From Paracoccaceae bacterium (GTDB taxonomy: Bacteria; Pseudomonadota; Alphaproteobacteria; Rhodobacterales; Rhodobacteraceae): a stretch of 64,000 nt of DNA. Shown piece after piece: positions 1 to 8,231 of the stretch. A program made the position numbers and the translations under genes. The stretch covers positions 62,001 through 126,000 of the forward strand of contig SDAL01000002.1 in NCBI GenBank assembly GCA_004153385.1, given 5' to 3'. The first letter of the stretch is position 1; every line of letters begins with the position of its first letter. The notes beneath the pieces were generated by a model. The model saw nothing but the letters and a program-made list of their open reading frames with translations, had not been told where the DNA came from and did not search any database.

Positions 1-25
1 CAACAAGCAGCTGGAGGCTGTAATT

Positions 26-550
26 ATGATCAATACCGTTCTGCGTAGCGCCATTATTATGGCCGTCTCCGTTGCGGCGCTCGCGGCACCTTTGCAAGCG
101 CAAGAAACCACCAATCGTGTGGCCGCCGAAACCGACTGGAGTGTGTTTGTCGAAGACAATCCCAAAGAATGCTGGGGCGTTTCGGCACCTAAGAACACTG
201 TAAACAGTCAAGACGGCAAACCCGTTCAGGTGCGTCGCGGTGACATTTTGCTGTTTGTGACCTATCGTCAGGGCAAACAACCGGAAATTTCCTTCATGGG
301 TGGCTATCCGTTTGCTCCCGGATCTACGGTCGAGTTGAACGTGGGTGGCACCGATTACACGCTCTTTACCGATGGCGAAGGTGCATGGGCGGGATCGCCT
401 GCCGAGGATCAAAAGATCATCGCAGCACTGAAAGCCGGTGCCGATGTCAAAGCCACGGGCCGGTCCTCACGCGGGACCAAGACCGAAGACACGTTCTCGC
501 TTATGGGATTTACCGCCGCGATGGACGAGGCGCAAAAGCGCTGCCAGTGA
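26..550 (+). CDS. Invasion-associated locus B (IalB) family periplasmic protein
   Basis: A 174-residue exported protein. An N-terminal hydrophobic signal peptide ends near residue 25 (PLQA before QE). The mature part opens with a DWSVF stretch and carries the Cys near residue 49 (KECWG) and a Cys close to the C-terminus, as in the IalB/COG5342 family of small alphaproteobacterial periplasmic proteins. The family is named after a Bartonella invasion protein. In free-living relatives its role is unknown and invasion should not be assumed. A GGAGG ribosome site lies 7-8 bases before the ATG and a hairpin terminator follows, so it is probably monocistronic or the last gene of a unit that starts outside the window. 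Confidence 0.85.
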   Translation: MINTVLRSAIIMAVSVAALAAPLQAQETTNRVAAETDWSVFVEDNPKECWGVSAPKNTVNSQDGKPVQVRRGDILLFVTYRQGKQPEISFMGGYPFAPGSTVELNVGGTDYTLFTDGEGAWAGSPAEDQKIIAALKAGADVKATGRSSRGTKTEDTFSLMGFTAAMDEAQKRCQ

Positions 551-586
551 TCCGCTCTTAGAGATTTGCTGTACACAGCGACTGAA

Positions 587-612
587 GCGGGCCTCTGGAG
601 GGCCCGTTTTTT
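587..612 (+). terminator. Rho-independent terminator after the IalB-like gene
   Basis: A GC-rich stem (GCGGGCC with GGGCCCG, a CTC/GAG extension and a small loop) is followed by six T residues. It sits about 40 bases after the stop codon at 550. Confidence 0.8.
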
Positions 613-720
613 CATGGCCGCCTGATGGGCCCGCGGCGTGGGATCGCGAGGTTTTCACAAGCCCCCTTTGTTTTTTGCGCCGAATCCGTTATAGGGGCGT
701 CTCACTTTCAGGAAATCGCT

Positions 721-1905
721 ATGACCGACGCATCCGCACCTATCACGCAGGACGTGCTGACGATCCCGCGTAAAACGTCTCAAGACGGCAAGATCAATCT
801 GATCGGGCTGACCCGTGTGCAATTGCGCGCGGCGCTGATCGAGGCTGGCACGCCCGAAAAGCAGGCGAAAATGCGTGAAGGTCAGATCTGGCAGTGGATT
901 TACATTTGGGGCGTGCGCGATTTCGGCGAAATGACCAACCTTGCCAAATCCTACCGCGCGCTTTTGGAAGAGCGGTTCGAGTTGCGGGTGCCGGAGATCG
1001 TGTCACGCCAAGTGTCCGAAGACGGCACGCGTAAATACCTGTTGCGCATTCAGGGCGGCCACGAGGTCGAGGCAGTCTATATTCCCGAAGAAACGCGCGG
1101 CACGCTATGCGTATCTTCGCAGGTCGGCTGTACGCTGACATGCACATTCTGCCACACCGGCACCCAAAAGCTGGTACGCAATCTGACGGCAGGCGAAATC
1201 GTGGGCCAGCTGCTGGTGGCGCGCGACGATCTGGGCGAGTGGCCCGAGAAAGGCGCGACCAATACAGCCGCGGCGCGTCTGGTGTCGAATGTCGTCTTGA
1301 TGGGCATGGGCGAGCCGCTTTACAATTTCGACAACGTCCGTGATGCGATGCACGTTGTGATGGATGGCGAAGGCCTGAGCCTGAGCCGCCGTCGCATCAC
1401 GCTTTCGACCAGTGGCGTTGTGCCGGAAATCGCGAAAACGGCCGAAGAAATCGGCTGCCTTCTGGCGGTAAGCTTCCACGCCACCACCGATGAGGTGCGC
1501 GACAAGCTGGTTCCGATCAACAAGCGCTGGAATATCGAGACGCTGCTGAACACGCTGCGCGACTATCCCCGCCTTTCGAACTCCGAGCGTATCACCTTTG
1601 AATATGTGATGTTGAAAGGTGTGAATGACAGCGACGAGGATGCGCGCCGTCTGGTCCGGTTGATCCGCGGGATTCCGGCCAAGATCAATCTGATCCCGTT
1701 CAACGAATGGCCCAATGCGCCCTATGAGCGGTCGGACTGGGAGCGGATCGAGGCATTTTCCGAAATCGTCTATAAGGCCGGCTATGCCTCGCCGGTGCGC
1801 AAGCCGCGTGGCGAGGATATCATGGCGGCCTGCGGCCAGTTGAAATCCGCCACCGAGCGCGCGCGCAAATCGCGCAAAGAGATTGCCGCAGAGGCAGGTC
1901 TGTAA
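721..1905 (+). CDS. rlmN: 23S rRNA (A2503-C2)/tRNA (A37-C2) methyltransferase RlmN
   Basis: A 394-residue radical-SAM methyltransferase. It adds a methyl group to C2 of A2503 in 23S rRNA and of A37 in some tRNAs. The CX3CX2C iron-sulfur motif is Cys137, Cys141 and Cys144. Cys130, just before it, and Cys371 near the C-terminus (AACGQLK) match the two mechanistic cysteines of E. coli RlmN (C118 and C355). The GMGEP motif follows in the middle. The frame is open upstream to 625, but the ATG at 721 matches normal family length and is preceded by AGGAAATCGCT, so it is preferred. A strong terminator follows at 1939. Confidence 0.96.
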   Translation: MTDASAPITQDVLTIPRKTSQDGKINLIGLTRVQLRAALIEAGTPEKQAKMREGQIWQWIYIWGVRDFGEMTNLAKSYRALLEERFELRVPEIVSRQVSEDGTRKYLLRIQGGHEVEAVYIPEETRGTLCVSSQVGCTLTCTFCHTGTQKLVRNLTAGEIVGQLLVARDDLGEWPEKGATNTAAARLVSNVVLMGMGEPLYNFDNVRDAMHVVMDGEGLSLSRRRITLSTSGVVPEIAKTAEEIGCLLAVSFHATTDEVRDKLVPINKRWNIETLLNTLRDYPRLSNSERITFEYVMLKGVNDSDEDARRLVRLIRGIPAKINLIPFNEWPNAPYERSDWERIEAFSEIVYKAGYASPVRKPRGEDIMAACGQLKSATERARKSRKEIAAEAGL

Positions 1906-1938
1906 GCGCCGGAACTTGTTGCCTCCGGTTTGAGTCCA

Positions 1939-1965
1939 AGCCCCGTTCACAGGTTGAACGGGGCT
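1939..1965 (+). terminator. Rho-independent terminator after rlmN
   Basis: A perfect 11-base stem (AGCCCCGTTCA with TGAACGGGGCT) with a short loop, followed by TTTCTC. It lies about 35 bases after the rlmN stop. Confidence 0.85.
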
Positions 1966-2263
1966 TTCTCATAACCGTTGGTCGATGCGACCTCGCGATC
2001 CTCTTTGATGACGGACATGATCTGCGCAAGAGGACTTGCGCCGAGCTGCCGCCAATGGTGCCCGCCACACTGCATGTAGCGCCGCCGTGACGGCGGATAC
2101 AAATCGCCGCGCGGTGATGGCCCCCTTGATATCGGGTCGCGTGTTTGTCCTGGATCTGATCGCGTCGGACTGGCAGGACATGCGCGACATTACCCGTCAT
2201 ATCGGGCGTGTTCTGGCCTGCGGGCCCCTCCTGCCGATCTGACCCAGCAGGCCGCGTGGCGTC

Positions 2264-2283
2264 GGGTCATGATGGGTCATGAT
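2264..2283 (+). repeat. Tandem 10-base repeat upstream of the amidoligase gene
   Basis: Two adjacent identical copies of GGGTCATGAT, about 100 bases upstream of the amidoligase start. Each copy contains the palindrome TCATGA. It could be an operator or chance. Confidence 0.6.
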
Positions 2284-2311
2284 CGGGTGCGGCCACGATA
2301 CGCTGCGGTGT

Positions 2312-2340
2312 TTGACACGTATTCGCGCCGCCCCTTTGGA
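2312..2340 (+). promoter_or_regulatory. Possible promoter of the amidoligase/GATase pair
   Basis: A perfect TTGACA -35 hexamer lies at 2312-2317. At 17-base spacing the -10 position reads TTTGGA, which is weak. The placement, 45-75 bases before the start codon, is reasonable. Confidence 0.35.
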
Positions 2341-2385
2341 ACATTTTCGTGATACGGTGGTTCCATAGATGTGATGGAGTGCCCG

Positions 2386-3357
2386 ATGACAGACAGACCC
2401 GACGCCAGCCCGCAACGCTTCGAGGCATTGCCTGTCATGAATAATGGCCAAGGCGAGGCGCGCCGTATTGGGGTCGAGGTGGAATTTGCGGGCATCGACG
2501 AGGGTCGCACCGCCGGACTGGCCGCCGAAATTCTGGGCGGCACGGCGCAATGTTGTGATGATCAGGATTGGGCCGTGAAAGGCACGAGCATCGGCGATCT
2601 GGAGGTCTATCTCGATATCGGTTTGCGCAAGCGCCTGCACGGTTCCTTGCGCGAGTTCGGCATGAAGCTGGGGCGCGAGGTGATCCCGGTCGAGATCGTG
2701 ACCGAGCCGCTGACGCTTTCACAGATGCAGGAGTTGTCGACCTTTCTGATCGCCTTGCGCGAACGCGGGGCGCTTGGCACGGAGGCCAGCGCGTTTTACG
2801 GGTTCGGACTGCATCTCAATCCGGAAATTGCGGGGCCGGACCATGTGGTGCGCCCGCTACTGGCTTATGCCCTGATCGAGCAATGGATGCGGCGCGACAT
2901 GCCGATAGAGACAACGCGCGCCACCTTGCCCTTTACCGATCGCTATCCGGAAAAACTGATCCGCAGGTTGGCCTCTTTGGGTCCTGATGCCCCGTTGCCG
3001 GATGTGATCCGCGCCTATAAGGAGGCGACGCTTTCGCGCAATCACGGGCTGGATATGCTGCCGGTTTTCATGGAGCTGCATCCCGAAATCGTCTCCCCGC
3101 ACGAGGGGCGTGGCGGCACGGTCAAACCCCGCCCTGCCTTCCACTTCAGGTTGCCAGATTGCCGGATTTCCGATCCGATGTGGTCACTTGATACCGAATG
3201 GCGCCGCTGGCTGCTGGTGGAGCGGATCGCGGCCGATCCCGCTTTGCTGCGCCAGCTGTGCCACGCTTGGAATTTCGAGCACAGCGGGATGAATTTTCTG
3301 GGGCGCGGCTGGCCGGACAGGGCCAAGATGCTGTTGGAAGATGCGGGCCTGATATGA
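2386..3357 (+). CDS. Amidoligase family protein (Amidoligase_2, carboxylate-amine ligase-like)
   Basis: A 323-residue protein of the putative amidoligase family, which has a glutamine-synthetase-like fold. The N-terminal strand RRIGVEVEF carries the acidic pair expected to bind metal-ATP. A TEPL motif and GFGLHLN follow, as in this family. Members are predicted to make ATP-dependent amide bonds between a carboxylate and an amine, such as gamma-glutamyl or peptidoglycan-peptide links, but the substrate is unknown. The ATG at 2386 is chosen because GGAG sits six bases before it. ATGs at 2371-2374 are less well placed. The stop overlaps the next start (ATGA), which implies coupled translation with the GATase gene. 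Confidence 0.85.
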   Translation: MTDRPDASPQRFEALPVMNNGQGEARRIGVEVEFAGIDEGRTAGLAAEILGGTAQCCDDQDWAVKGTSIGDLEVYLDIGLRKRLHGSLREFGMKLGREVIPVEIVTEPLTLSQMQELSTFLIALRERGALGTEASAFYGFGLHLNPEIAGPDHVVRPLLAYALIEQWMRRDMPIETTRATLPFTDRYPEKLIRRLASLGPDAPLPDVIRAYKEATLSRNHGLDMLPVFMELHPEIVSPHEGRGGTVKPRPAFHFRLPDCRISDPMWSLDTEWRRWLLVERIAADPALLRQLCHAWNFEHSGMNFLGRGWPDRAKMLLEDAGLI

Positions 3358-4085
3358 GCCGCCCGCTGATTGGCATCACCACCTCGACCCGGACGGGTTG
3401 GCGGGTGTTTCCATTTATCGCACTGGGGGTGTGGTTGGCAGGCGGGCGCTCGGTGCGTTGGTCGGCAAATGACGAGACCCCCGATGTCGCGCAGGTGGAT
3501 GGTGTGATTGTTGGCGGTGGCGACGATATCAGCCCCGAGCTGTACGGAGGGGAACTGATCGCCACCGCGGTTCTGGATCCGGCCCGCGATAGGCTGGAGA
3601 CGACGATTGTCGAGGCCGCATTCGGTTTGGGCAAGCCGGTGTTGGGGATTTGCCGCGGGGCGCAGATGATCAATATCGCGCTTGGCGGCAATCTGCACCA
3701 AGATGCCTACGGTCATTATGGTGCGCGTAAACACTCCACGCTTTTGCCTAAAAAAGATGTGCGGATCTGCTCGGATACGCGGCTGGCGCATTTGGCAGGT
3801 ACCGCGCCTATGCGTGTGAACGCATTGCATTCGCAAGCGGTGGACGCATTGGGGGACGGATTGCAGGTGGCCGCCCGAGATCCGTCAGGCATGGTTCAGG
3901 CGATCGAACGGGTAAGCGATCCTTTTGCTTTGGGTGTGCAATGGCATCCGGAATATCTGACCTATGCACGCCGCCAGCGGGCCTTGTTTTCAGCGCTGGT
4001 GGCCGCGGCGCGCGCCCGCGCGGGAGACCGCGCACAACTGGCAGAGGTCACGGCAGAGGCCGCGCGGCGCGGCTATCGGGACTGA
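3354..4085 (+). CDS. Class I glutamine amidotransferase-like hydrolase (peptidase C26 family)
   Basis: A 243-residue protein related to gamma-glutamyl-GABA hydrolase PuuD. The nucleophile elbow GICRGAQ holds the catalytic Cys, and the C-terminal QWHPE supplies the His-Glu of the triad. Family members cleave gamma-glutamyl amides or deliver ammonia from glutamine. It overlaps the amidoligase by four bases. Comparative genomics of amidoligases (Aravind group) has noted this ligase plus GATase pairing, read as synthesis and removal of a gamma-glutamyl-type modification or as ammonia supply. Which of these applies here is inference. It has no signal peptide, so it is probably cytoplasmic. Confidence 0.88.
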   Translation: MSRPLIGITTSTRTGWRVFPFIALGVWLAGGRSVRWSANDETPDVAQVDGVIVGGGDDISPELYGGELIATAVLDPARDRLETTIVEAAFGLGKPVLGICRGAQMINIALGGNLHQDAYGHYGARKHSTLLPKKDVRICSDTRLAHLAGTAPMRVNALHSQAVDALGDGLQVAARDPSGMVQAIERVSDPFALGVQWHPEYLTYARRQRALFSALVAAARARAGDRAQLAEVTAEAARRGYRD

Positions 4086-4146
4086 TGTTTACATGTCAGG
4101 CGCGCGGTTGCGCCGCGCGCCACAGCCCTTTCGACAAGGCTGAATT

Positions 4147-4995
4147 TTAGCAGGGATCAGCGGTCTCGAACGCATCAATCGCGGCCAATGCCTCGTCTGC
4201 GGTTTCCACGAAGGTGATCAGGTCCAGATCTTCCGGGGCGATTGTGCCCGCCTCCACCAATGCATCCCAGTTGACGATCTTGTCCCAGAACGCGCGGCCG
4301 AACAGGATGAACGGCACGGGCTGCATGCGTTTGGTCTGGATCAGGGTCAGCGCCTCGAACATCTCGTCAAGCGTGCCGAACCCTCCGGGAAACACCGTGA
4401 TCGCGGCAGCACGCATCAGGAAATGCATCTTGCGGATTGCGAAATAGTGGAAGTTGAAGCTGAGCGCCGGCGTGACATATTCATTTGGCGCCTGTTCGTG
4501 GGGCAGCACGATATTCAGGCCGATGGATTGGCCACCCGCTTTTTGCGCCCCCTTGTTGCCAGCCTCCATCACACCGGGACCGCCGCCGGTACAAACGACA
4601 TATTCCCGCCCGTAGGCCGCCACCGCACGCTGGGTGATCTTTTCGGCAAAGAGTTCCGCCTCTGCATAATATTGCGAGAGGCTTGCCAGATAGGGCGTTT
4701 TGGCCTGATCCTTGTGCTCGGGGGCGGGAATGCGGGCCCCGCCGAACATCACCACCGTGCTATCGATGCCGCGCTCGTTCATTACCAGTTCGGGCTTCAG
4801 CAATTCCAGCTGCAGGCGGACGGGGCGCAATTCCTCGCGCATGAGGAAATCTTTATCGGTGAACGCCAACCTGTAGGCGGGCGAGCGCGTTTGCGGCGTA
4901 TCGGGGACACGTGCAGCGCTGCGGGCATCCTCGACGCTATCGCGCAGGGTCGAATTGTGCGGCTCTGGAAAGGCGGCATCTTGTTCGTTGGCCAT
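4147..4995 (-). CDS. LOG family (TIGR00730) protein, putative cytokinin riboside 5'-monophosphate phosphoribohydrolase
   Basis: A 282-residue Rossmann-fold protein with both LOG signatures: GGGPGVMEA (residues 137-145) and PGGFGTLDEMFE (203-214). LOG enzymes hydrolyse nucleoside 5'-monophosphates to free base and ribose 5-phosphate. In bacteria many act on AMP or cytokinin ribotides. It is longer than the roughly 190-residue plant-type LOGs because of an N-terminal extension of about 75 residues, as in the larger bacterial subgroup. The ATG at 4995 has AAAGGA upstream. The frame stays open to 5190 but would then overlap dapD. It is transcribed divergently from dapD. Confidence 0.9.
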   Translation of the reverse strand: MANEQDAAFPEPHNSTLRDSVEDARSAARVPDTPQTRSPAYRLAFTDKDFLMREELRPVRLQLELLKPELVMNERGIDSTVVMFGGARIPAPEHKDQAKTPYLASLSQYYAEAELFAEKITQRAVAAYGREYVVCTGGGPGVMEAGNKGAQKAGGQSIGLNIVLPHEQAPNEYVTPALSFNFHYFAIRKMHFLMRAAAITVFPGGFGTLDEMFEALTLIQTKRMQPVPFILFGRAFWDKIVNWDALVEAGTIAPEDLDLITFVETADEALAAIDAFETADPC

Positions 4996-5088
4996 GGAAT
5001 GTCCTTTGGTTATTTTAAGAGAAACTATGGCGCTTTTTTTGCCGGCCCACCACCCCAAGCCGCCCGAGCCCGTCTGCATCCTTAGCCA

Positions 5089-5117
5089 TTGAGAATTATG
5101 TCCCGCTGGGGCATTAG
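5089..5117 (+). promoter_or_regulatory. Possible dapD promoter
   Basis: TTGAGA (5089-5094) and CATTAG (5112-5117) are separated by 17 bases, in the divergent LOG/dapD gap, about 34 bases before the dapD ATG. Confidence 0.4.
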
Positions 5118-5150
5118 GGTGGGGCAATTCAACACCCACTGGAGACGTAT

Positions 5151-5978
5151 ATGTCGAACGCACAGCTTGAAGCCGCCATCGAGGCCGCATGGGATACCCG
5201 CGACACGATCACCCCCCAGACGACCGGCGAAACCCGTGAGGCCATCGAATCGACGCTGGATGCGCTTGATGCCGGCACGCTGCGGGTGGCCGAAAAACAG
5301 GCCGACGGGAACTGGCATGTGAATCAGTGGGCGAAAAAGGCGGTTTTGCTGGGCTTCCGCCTGAAGGACATGGAGCTGCAAAGCGGTGGTCCGCAAGGTG
5401 GCGGCTGGTGGGACAAGGTCGATAGCAAGTTCAAGGACTGGGGTCCCGCGGAGTGGAAAGCCGCCGGTTTCCGCGCCGTGCCGAACTGTGTCGTGCGCCG
5501 CTCTGCCTTTGTGGCCAAAGGGGCCGTGCTGATGCCATCTTTTGTCAATCTGGGTGCCTATATCGACGAAGGCACAATGGTGGACACATGGGCGACCGTC
5601 GGCTCTTGCGCGCAGATCGGCAAGGGGGTGCACCTGTCGGGCGGCGTCGGTATCGGTGGCGTACTGGAGCCTATGCAGGCCGGCCCCACCATCATCGAGG
5701 ATAACTGCTTCATCGGAGCGCGTTCCGAAGTGGTTGAGGGTGTGATCATCCGCGAGGGCGCAGTGTTGGGCATGGGCGTATATATCGGCCAGTCGACCAA
5801 GATCGTGGACCGTGAAACCGGCGAAGTGATGTATGGCGAAGTGCCGCCCTATTCGGTGGTGGTTTCGGGGTCAATGCCGTCGAAAAACGGCGTGCATCTT
5901 TACTGCGCGGTGATCGTGAAGCGGGTGGATGCGAAAACCCGCTCCAAAACCGGTGTAAACGAGTTGCTGCGCGACTGA
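5151..5978 (+). CDS. dapD: 2,3,4,5-tetrahydropyridine-2,6-dicarboxylate N-succinyltransferase
   Basis: A 275-residue enzyme of the succinylase branch of lysine/diaminopimelate synthesis. It transfers succinyl from succinyl-CoA to tetrahydrodipicolinate in the cytoplasm. An N-terminal helical domain (about residues 1-100) precedes a left-handed beta-helix made of hexapeptide repeats (for example [20 protein letters not shown]). A C-terminal cap carries the [14 protein letters not shown] motif. Length matches the family (about 274). The start at 5151 has GGAGACGTAT before it. It is monocistronic, bounded by a divergent gene upstream and a strong terminator downstream. The product feeds peptidoglycan and lysine synthesis. 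Confidence 0.97.
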   Translation: MSNAQLEAAIEAAWDTRDTITPQTTGETREAIESTLDALDAGTLRVAEKQADGNWHVNQWAKKAVLLGFRLKDMELQSGGPQGGGWWDKVDSKFKDWGPAEWKAAGFRAVPNCVVRRSAFVAKGAVLMPSFVNLGAYIDEGTMVDTWATVGSCAQIGKGVHLSGGVGIGGVLEPMQAGPTIIEDNCFIGARSEVVEGVIIREGAVLGMGVYIGQSTKIVDRETGEVMYGEVPPYSVVVSGSMPSKNGVHLYCAVIVKRVDAKTRSKTGVNELLRD

Positions 5979-6007
5979 CCTTTGCCGTAGTTCTGAAAAG
6001 GATTGTA

Positions 6008-6043
6008 CCGCCGGACCTACAGTGTCCGGCGGTCGTCTTTTTT
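6008..6043 (+). terminator. Rho-independent terminator after dapD
   Basis: A perfect nine-base stem (CCGCCGGAC with GTCCGGCGG), a seven-base loop, and a TCTTTTTT run ending near 6043. Confidence 0.88.
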
Positions 6044-6162
6044 GGGGGATGCCTTTTCCTGAAGTGCGGGTAAGGCCGGCCCGCGCCTGATTAATACCGC
6101 CGTGTCACGGAACCGTGTTCGCAGGGGCGTGTTGGGTGCCATACCCAATAAGGACCCGCGCT

Positions 6163-7197
6163 ATGATCGCAGATCTATCGACACCGCTTTTGATGGCCGT
6201 TTTCGCACTGGCCGGTGTGGTCGTCGTTCTTGCATCGATCAAGGCCACCGAGCTTGCAGACATCATCGCGGACCGTTCCAGAATGGGCGAGGCGATGGCT
6301 GGTGGCATCATCCTTGGCGGTGCCACGTCGCTGTCTGGCATTGTGGTATCGGTCAATGTGGCGGCCAATGGCGATGCCAGTTTCGCATTTTCCAACGCGG
6401 TCGGTGGTATTGCCGCACAAACCCTGTTTCTGGCAATTGCGGATTTTCTGCATAAACGTGCCAATCTGGAACATGCCGCAGCCGAGCCTGCGAACCTGTT
6501 TCAGGCTGTCATGCTGTTGGTGCTTTTGTCGTTGCCGATCGCTGCGATGGCCGGGCCGGATATGGCCTATTTCGGGGTGCATCCGGTCTCTGTCGTGCTG
6601 TTTTTGGCCTATATTGCCGGTGTCCGCCTGTCCTCCACCGTGTCGGAACGTCCGATGTGGCGTCCGGTGCTCACCCACGAGACGCGCCAGGACGTGCCTG
6701 AGGCCGCACAAGAGGCCGATAAGCCGGTACTGGGTCCGGCGCTGCAGTTTGCGGCGCTTGTGGCGGTTATGGGGGGCTGTGGGTTGGTGATTGCGCACGT
6801 CGGGCAGGATTTCACCACGCGCTTTGGTCTGGCCTCCTCGCTGGTGGGGTCGTTGATAACGGCCGTGGTCACCTCGCTTCCCGAACTGGTCACAACGCTT
6901 ACGGCGGTGCGGCGGGGGGCGCTGCAATTGGCTATCGGTGGTATTATCGGCGGCAACACATTCGACACGCTGTTTTTGGTATTCTCTGATGCCGCCTATC
7001 GCGAAGGGTCGCTGTATCACGCGGTCGGCATGTCTGATCTGTATTGGCTGGCCACAGGCTTGTTGATGACCACCATTCTTCTGGCGGGGCTGATCTTGCG
7101 CCAGAAAGACGGTCCCGCGCGCATCGGCATAGAAAGTGTGCTGATGATCGCGGTCTATGCCACGGCTGTCGGCGTGGAGCTGACGGCGGGAAGTTAA
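6163..7197 (+). CDS. Sodium/calcium-exchanger-like integral membrane protein with a degenerate first alpha repeat
   Basis: A 344-residue protein with about ten hydrophobic segments. It has the two-fold architecture of the Ca2+/cation antiporter (NCX/YrbG) superfamily. The second alpha repeat is canonical: TSLPELVTTL followed by GGIIGGNTFDT (about residues 230-268). The first repeat reads GATSLSGIVVSV (about 53-64) and lacks the usual Pro-Glu, so a conserved ion-binding acid is missing. It could be a divergent transporter with altered ion use. ATG 6163 follows AAGGACCCGCGCT. A GTG at 6115 is in frame but would add a non-hydrophobic leader. I have no basis for a substrate. Confidence 0.75.
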   Translation: MIADLSTPLLMAVFALAGVVVVLASIKATELADIIADRSRMGEAMAGGIILGGATSLSGIVVSVNVAANGDASFAFSNAVGGIAAQTLFLAIADFLHKRANLEHAAAEPANLFQAVMLLVLLSLPIAAMAGPDMAYFGVHPVSVVLFLAYIAGVRLSSTVSERPMWRPVLTHETRQDVPEAAQEADKPVLGPALQFAALVAVMGGCGLVIAHVGQDFTTRFGLASSLVGSLITAVVTSLPELVTTLTAVRRGALQLAIGGIIGGNTFDTLFLVFSDAAYREGSLYHAVGMSDLYWLATGLLMTTILLAGLILRQKDGPARIGIESVLMIAVYATAVGVELTAGS

Positions 7198-7296
7198 AGC
7201 CAAAAGGTAAATAAATTAAAAACGACCGTAAATGCGAGGGAACTTTCCAGCCGCTCACGGAGTTGTTGGTTCAAATGTTATAAAAGGAGATTGACC

Positions 7297-7548
7297 ATGG
7301 CTGGATTGGGCTGGATTGCAGCGATCATCGTAGGTGGTATCGCTGGCTGGATTGCCGAAAAACTGATGAAGTCCGACATGGGCCTGTTGCTCAATATCGT
7401 ACTGGGCATTGTCGGTGCGATTGTTCTTAACTTTATTCTGGTTGCTATTACCGGTGGTACGTTGGGTGGCTGGATCGGCCAGTTGATCGTGGGCGTTATC
7501 GGTGCCTGCATCCTGATCGGCGGTTACCGCGCAATTCGTCGCGCATAA
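7297..7548 (+). CDS. GlsB/YeaQ/YmgE family stress-response membrane protein
   Basis: An 83-residue protein made almost wholly of three glycine-rich transmembrane segments, with the family opening GWIAAIIVGGIAGWIAEK and a basic C-terminus (YRAIRRA). It belongs to the transglycosylase-associated (Transgly_assoc) family. E. coli homologues are induced by envelope or acid stress, but no biochemical activity is established. AAAAGGAGA ends seven bases before ATG 7297. A TTG at 7291 is too close to that site. A strong terminator follows, so it is a single-gene unit and probably well expressed. Confidence 0.88.
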   Translation: MAGLGWIAAIIVGGIAGWIAEKLMKSDMGLLLNIVLGIVGAIVLNFILVAITGGTLGGWIGQLIVGVIGACILIGGYRAIRRA

Positions 7549-7574
7549 TCTGCCCCCGCTCTCATTGTCTCGAA

Positions 7575-7601
7575 AAGCCCGGCCTTTTGGCCGGGTTTTT
7601 T
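7575..7601 (+). terminator. Rho-independent terminator after the GlsB-like gene
   Basis: A perfect stem (AGCCCGGCC with GGCCGGGTT), a TTTT loop and six T residues. Confidence 0.88.
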
Positions 7602-7709
7602 GATGTTCGCCCATGACCGCCTGCGCGCGGGTCTTTCGAAGGCCCGTCGCAGGTTTTCATTTGACGCCCCCGCACGAGCTTTCTAAGCCGGTGCCAAAAG
7701 GAGTGCCCC

Positions 7710-8060
7710 ATGTCTGACGAGACCCAGAACGACAATCCCGCCCCCAAGCGCCCGCAGCAGGTGTTTACACTTCTGGTGGAGGTTGGCCGCAAGGCGGGTG
7801 ACGGGCTGCCCAAAGGGGCCACGGGCGGTGCCTTGATGTGCTTTGCTTCCGGCGTGGACGAGGCCGAGGCGGTGCGTGAAACAGTCGCGATCCTGAAACA
7901 AGCCGATCTGGCACCGCTTGATGTGACCAGCTACGGCACCGCTGACGAGCGTGAGGCACAGGGCCACGAGGTGGGCGAGGACGAGCGCGCGTTGATGGCG
8001 CGGGCGCTGGCCGAAAACTCTGTGGTGGTGGCGCAGATGACGCCCTATTTCAAATCCTGA
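7710..8060 (+). CDS. Conserved hypothetical protein, small and acidic
   Basis: A 116-residue soluble protein with no signal peptide or membrane segment. The N-terminal 15 residues are polar and proline-rich. The rest alternates predicted strands (VFTLLVEVG) with Glu/Ala-rich helices, a layout compatible with a small alpha/beta fold. AAAAGGAGTGCCCC precedes the ATG, a clear ribosome site, and codon use matches its neighbours, so it is a real gene. I do not recognise a named family and assign no function. It lies alone between the GlsB terminator and the transglycosylase gene. Confidence 0.65.
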   Translation: MSDETQNDNPAPKRPQQVFTLLVEVGRKAGDGLPKGATGGALMCFASGVDEAEAVRETVAILKQADLAPLDVTSYGTADEREAQGHEVGEDERALMARALAENSVVVAQMTPYFKS

Positions 8061-8231
8061 ACAATCAGCGATTTGCAGACCCTGACAAACACCCGCTTGG
8101 GGGCCGGGCCCGCAATTTTGCGGAAATCAGCCCAGCCGGTGTGGCGGTGATTGCAACCTTGTGACACCTTGTTACAGTGTTTTGAGGCTGTGACCGATGA
8201 TCACAGAACCGAGCATAATAAAGGGTCAATA

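Larger units (their letters stand above)
1966..2385. other. Intergenic region with a possible gene relic
   Basis: About 420 bases between rlmN and the amidoligase gene with no convincing gene. A 41-codon frame on the + strand (ATG 2117 to stop 2242) has third-position G/C use like real genes here and ends in a plausible hydrophobic/charged peptide. It has no good ribosome site and I recognise no family, so it may be the tail of a decayed gene. A tandem 10-base repeat and a promoter-like TTGACA follow it. Confidence 0.4.

Noticed and set aside
625-720. Upstream extension of rlmN
   Set aside because: The extra 32 residues overlap the preceding terminator, and the ATG at 721 has a ribosome site and matches family length.
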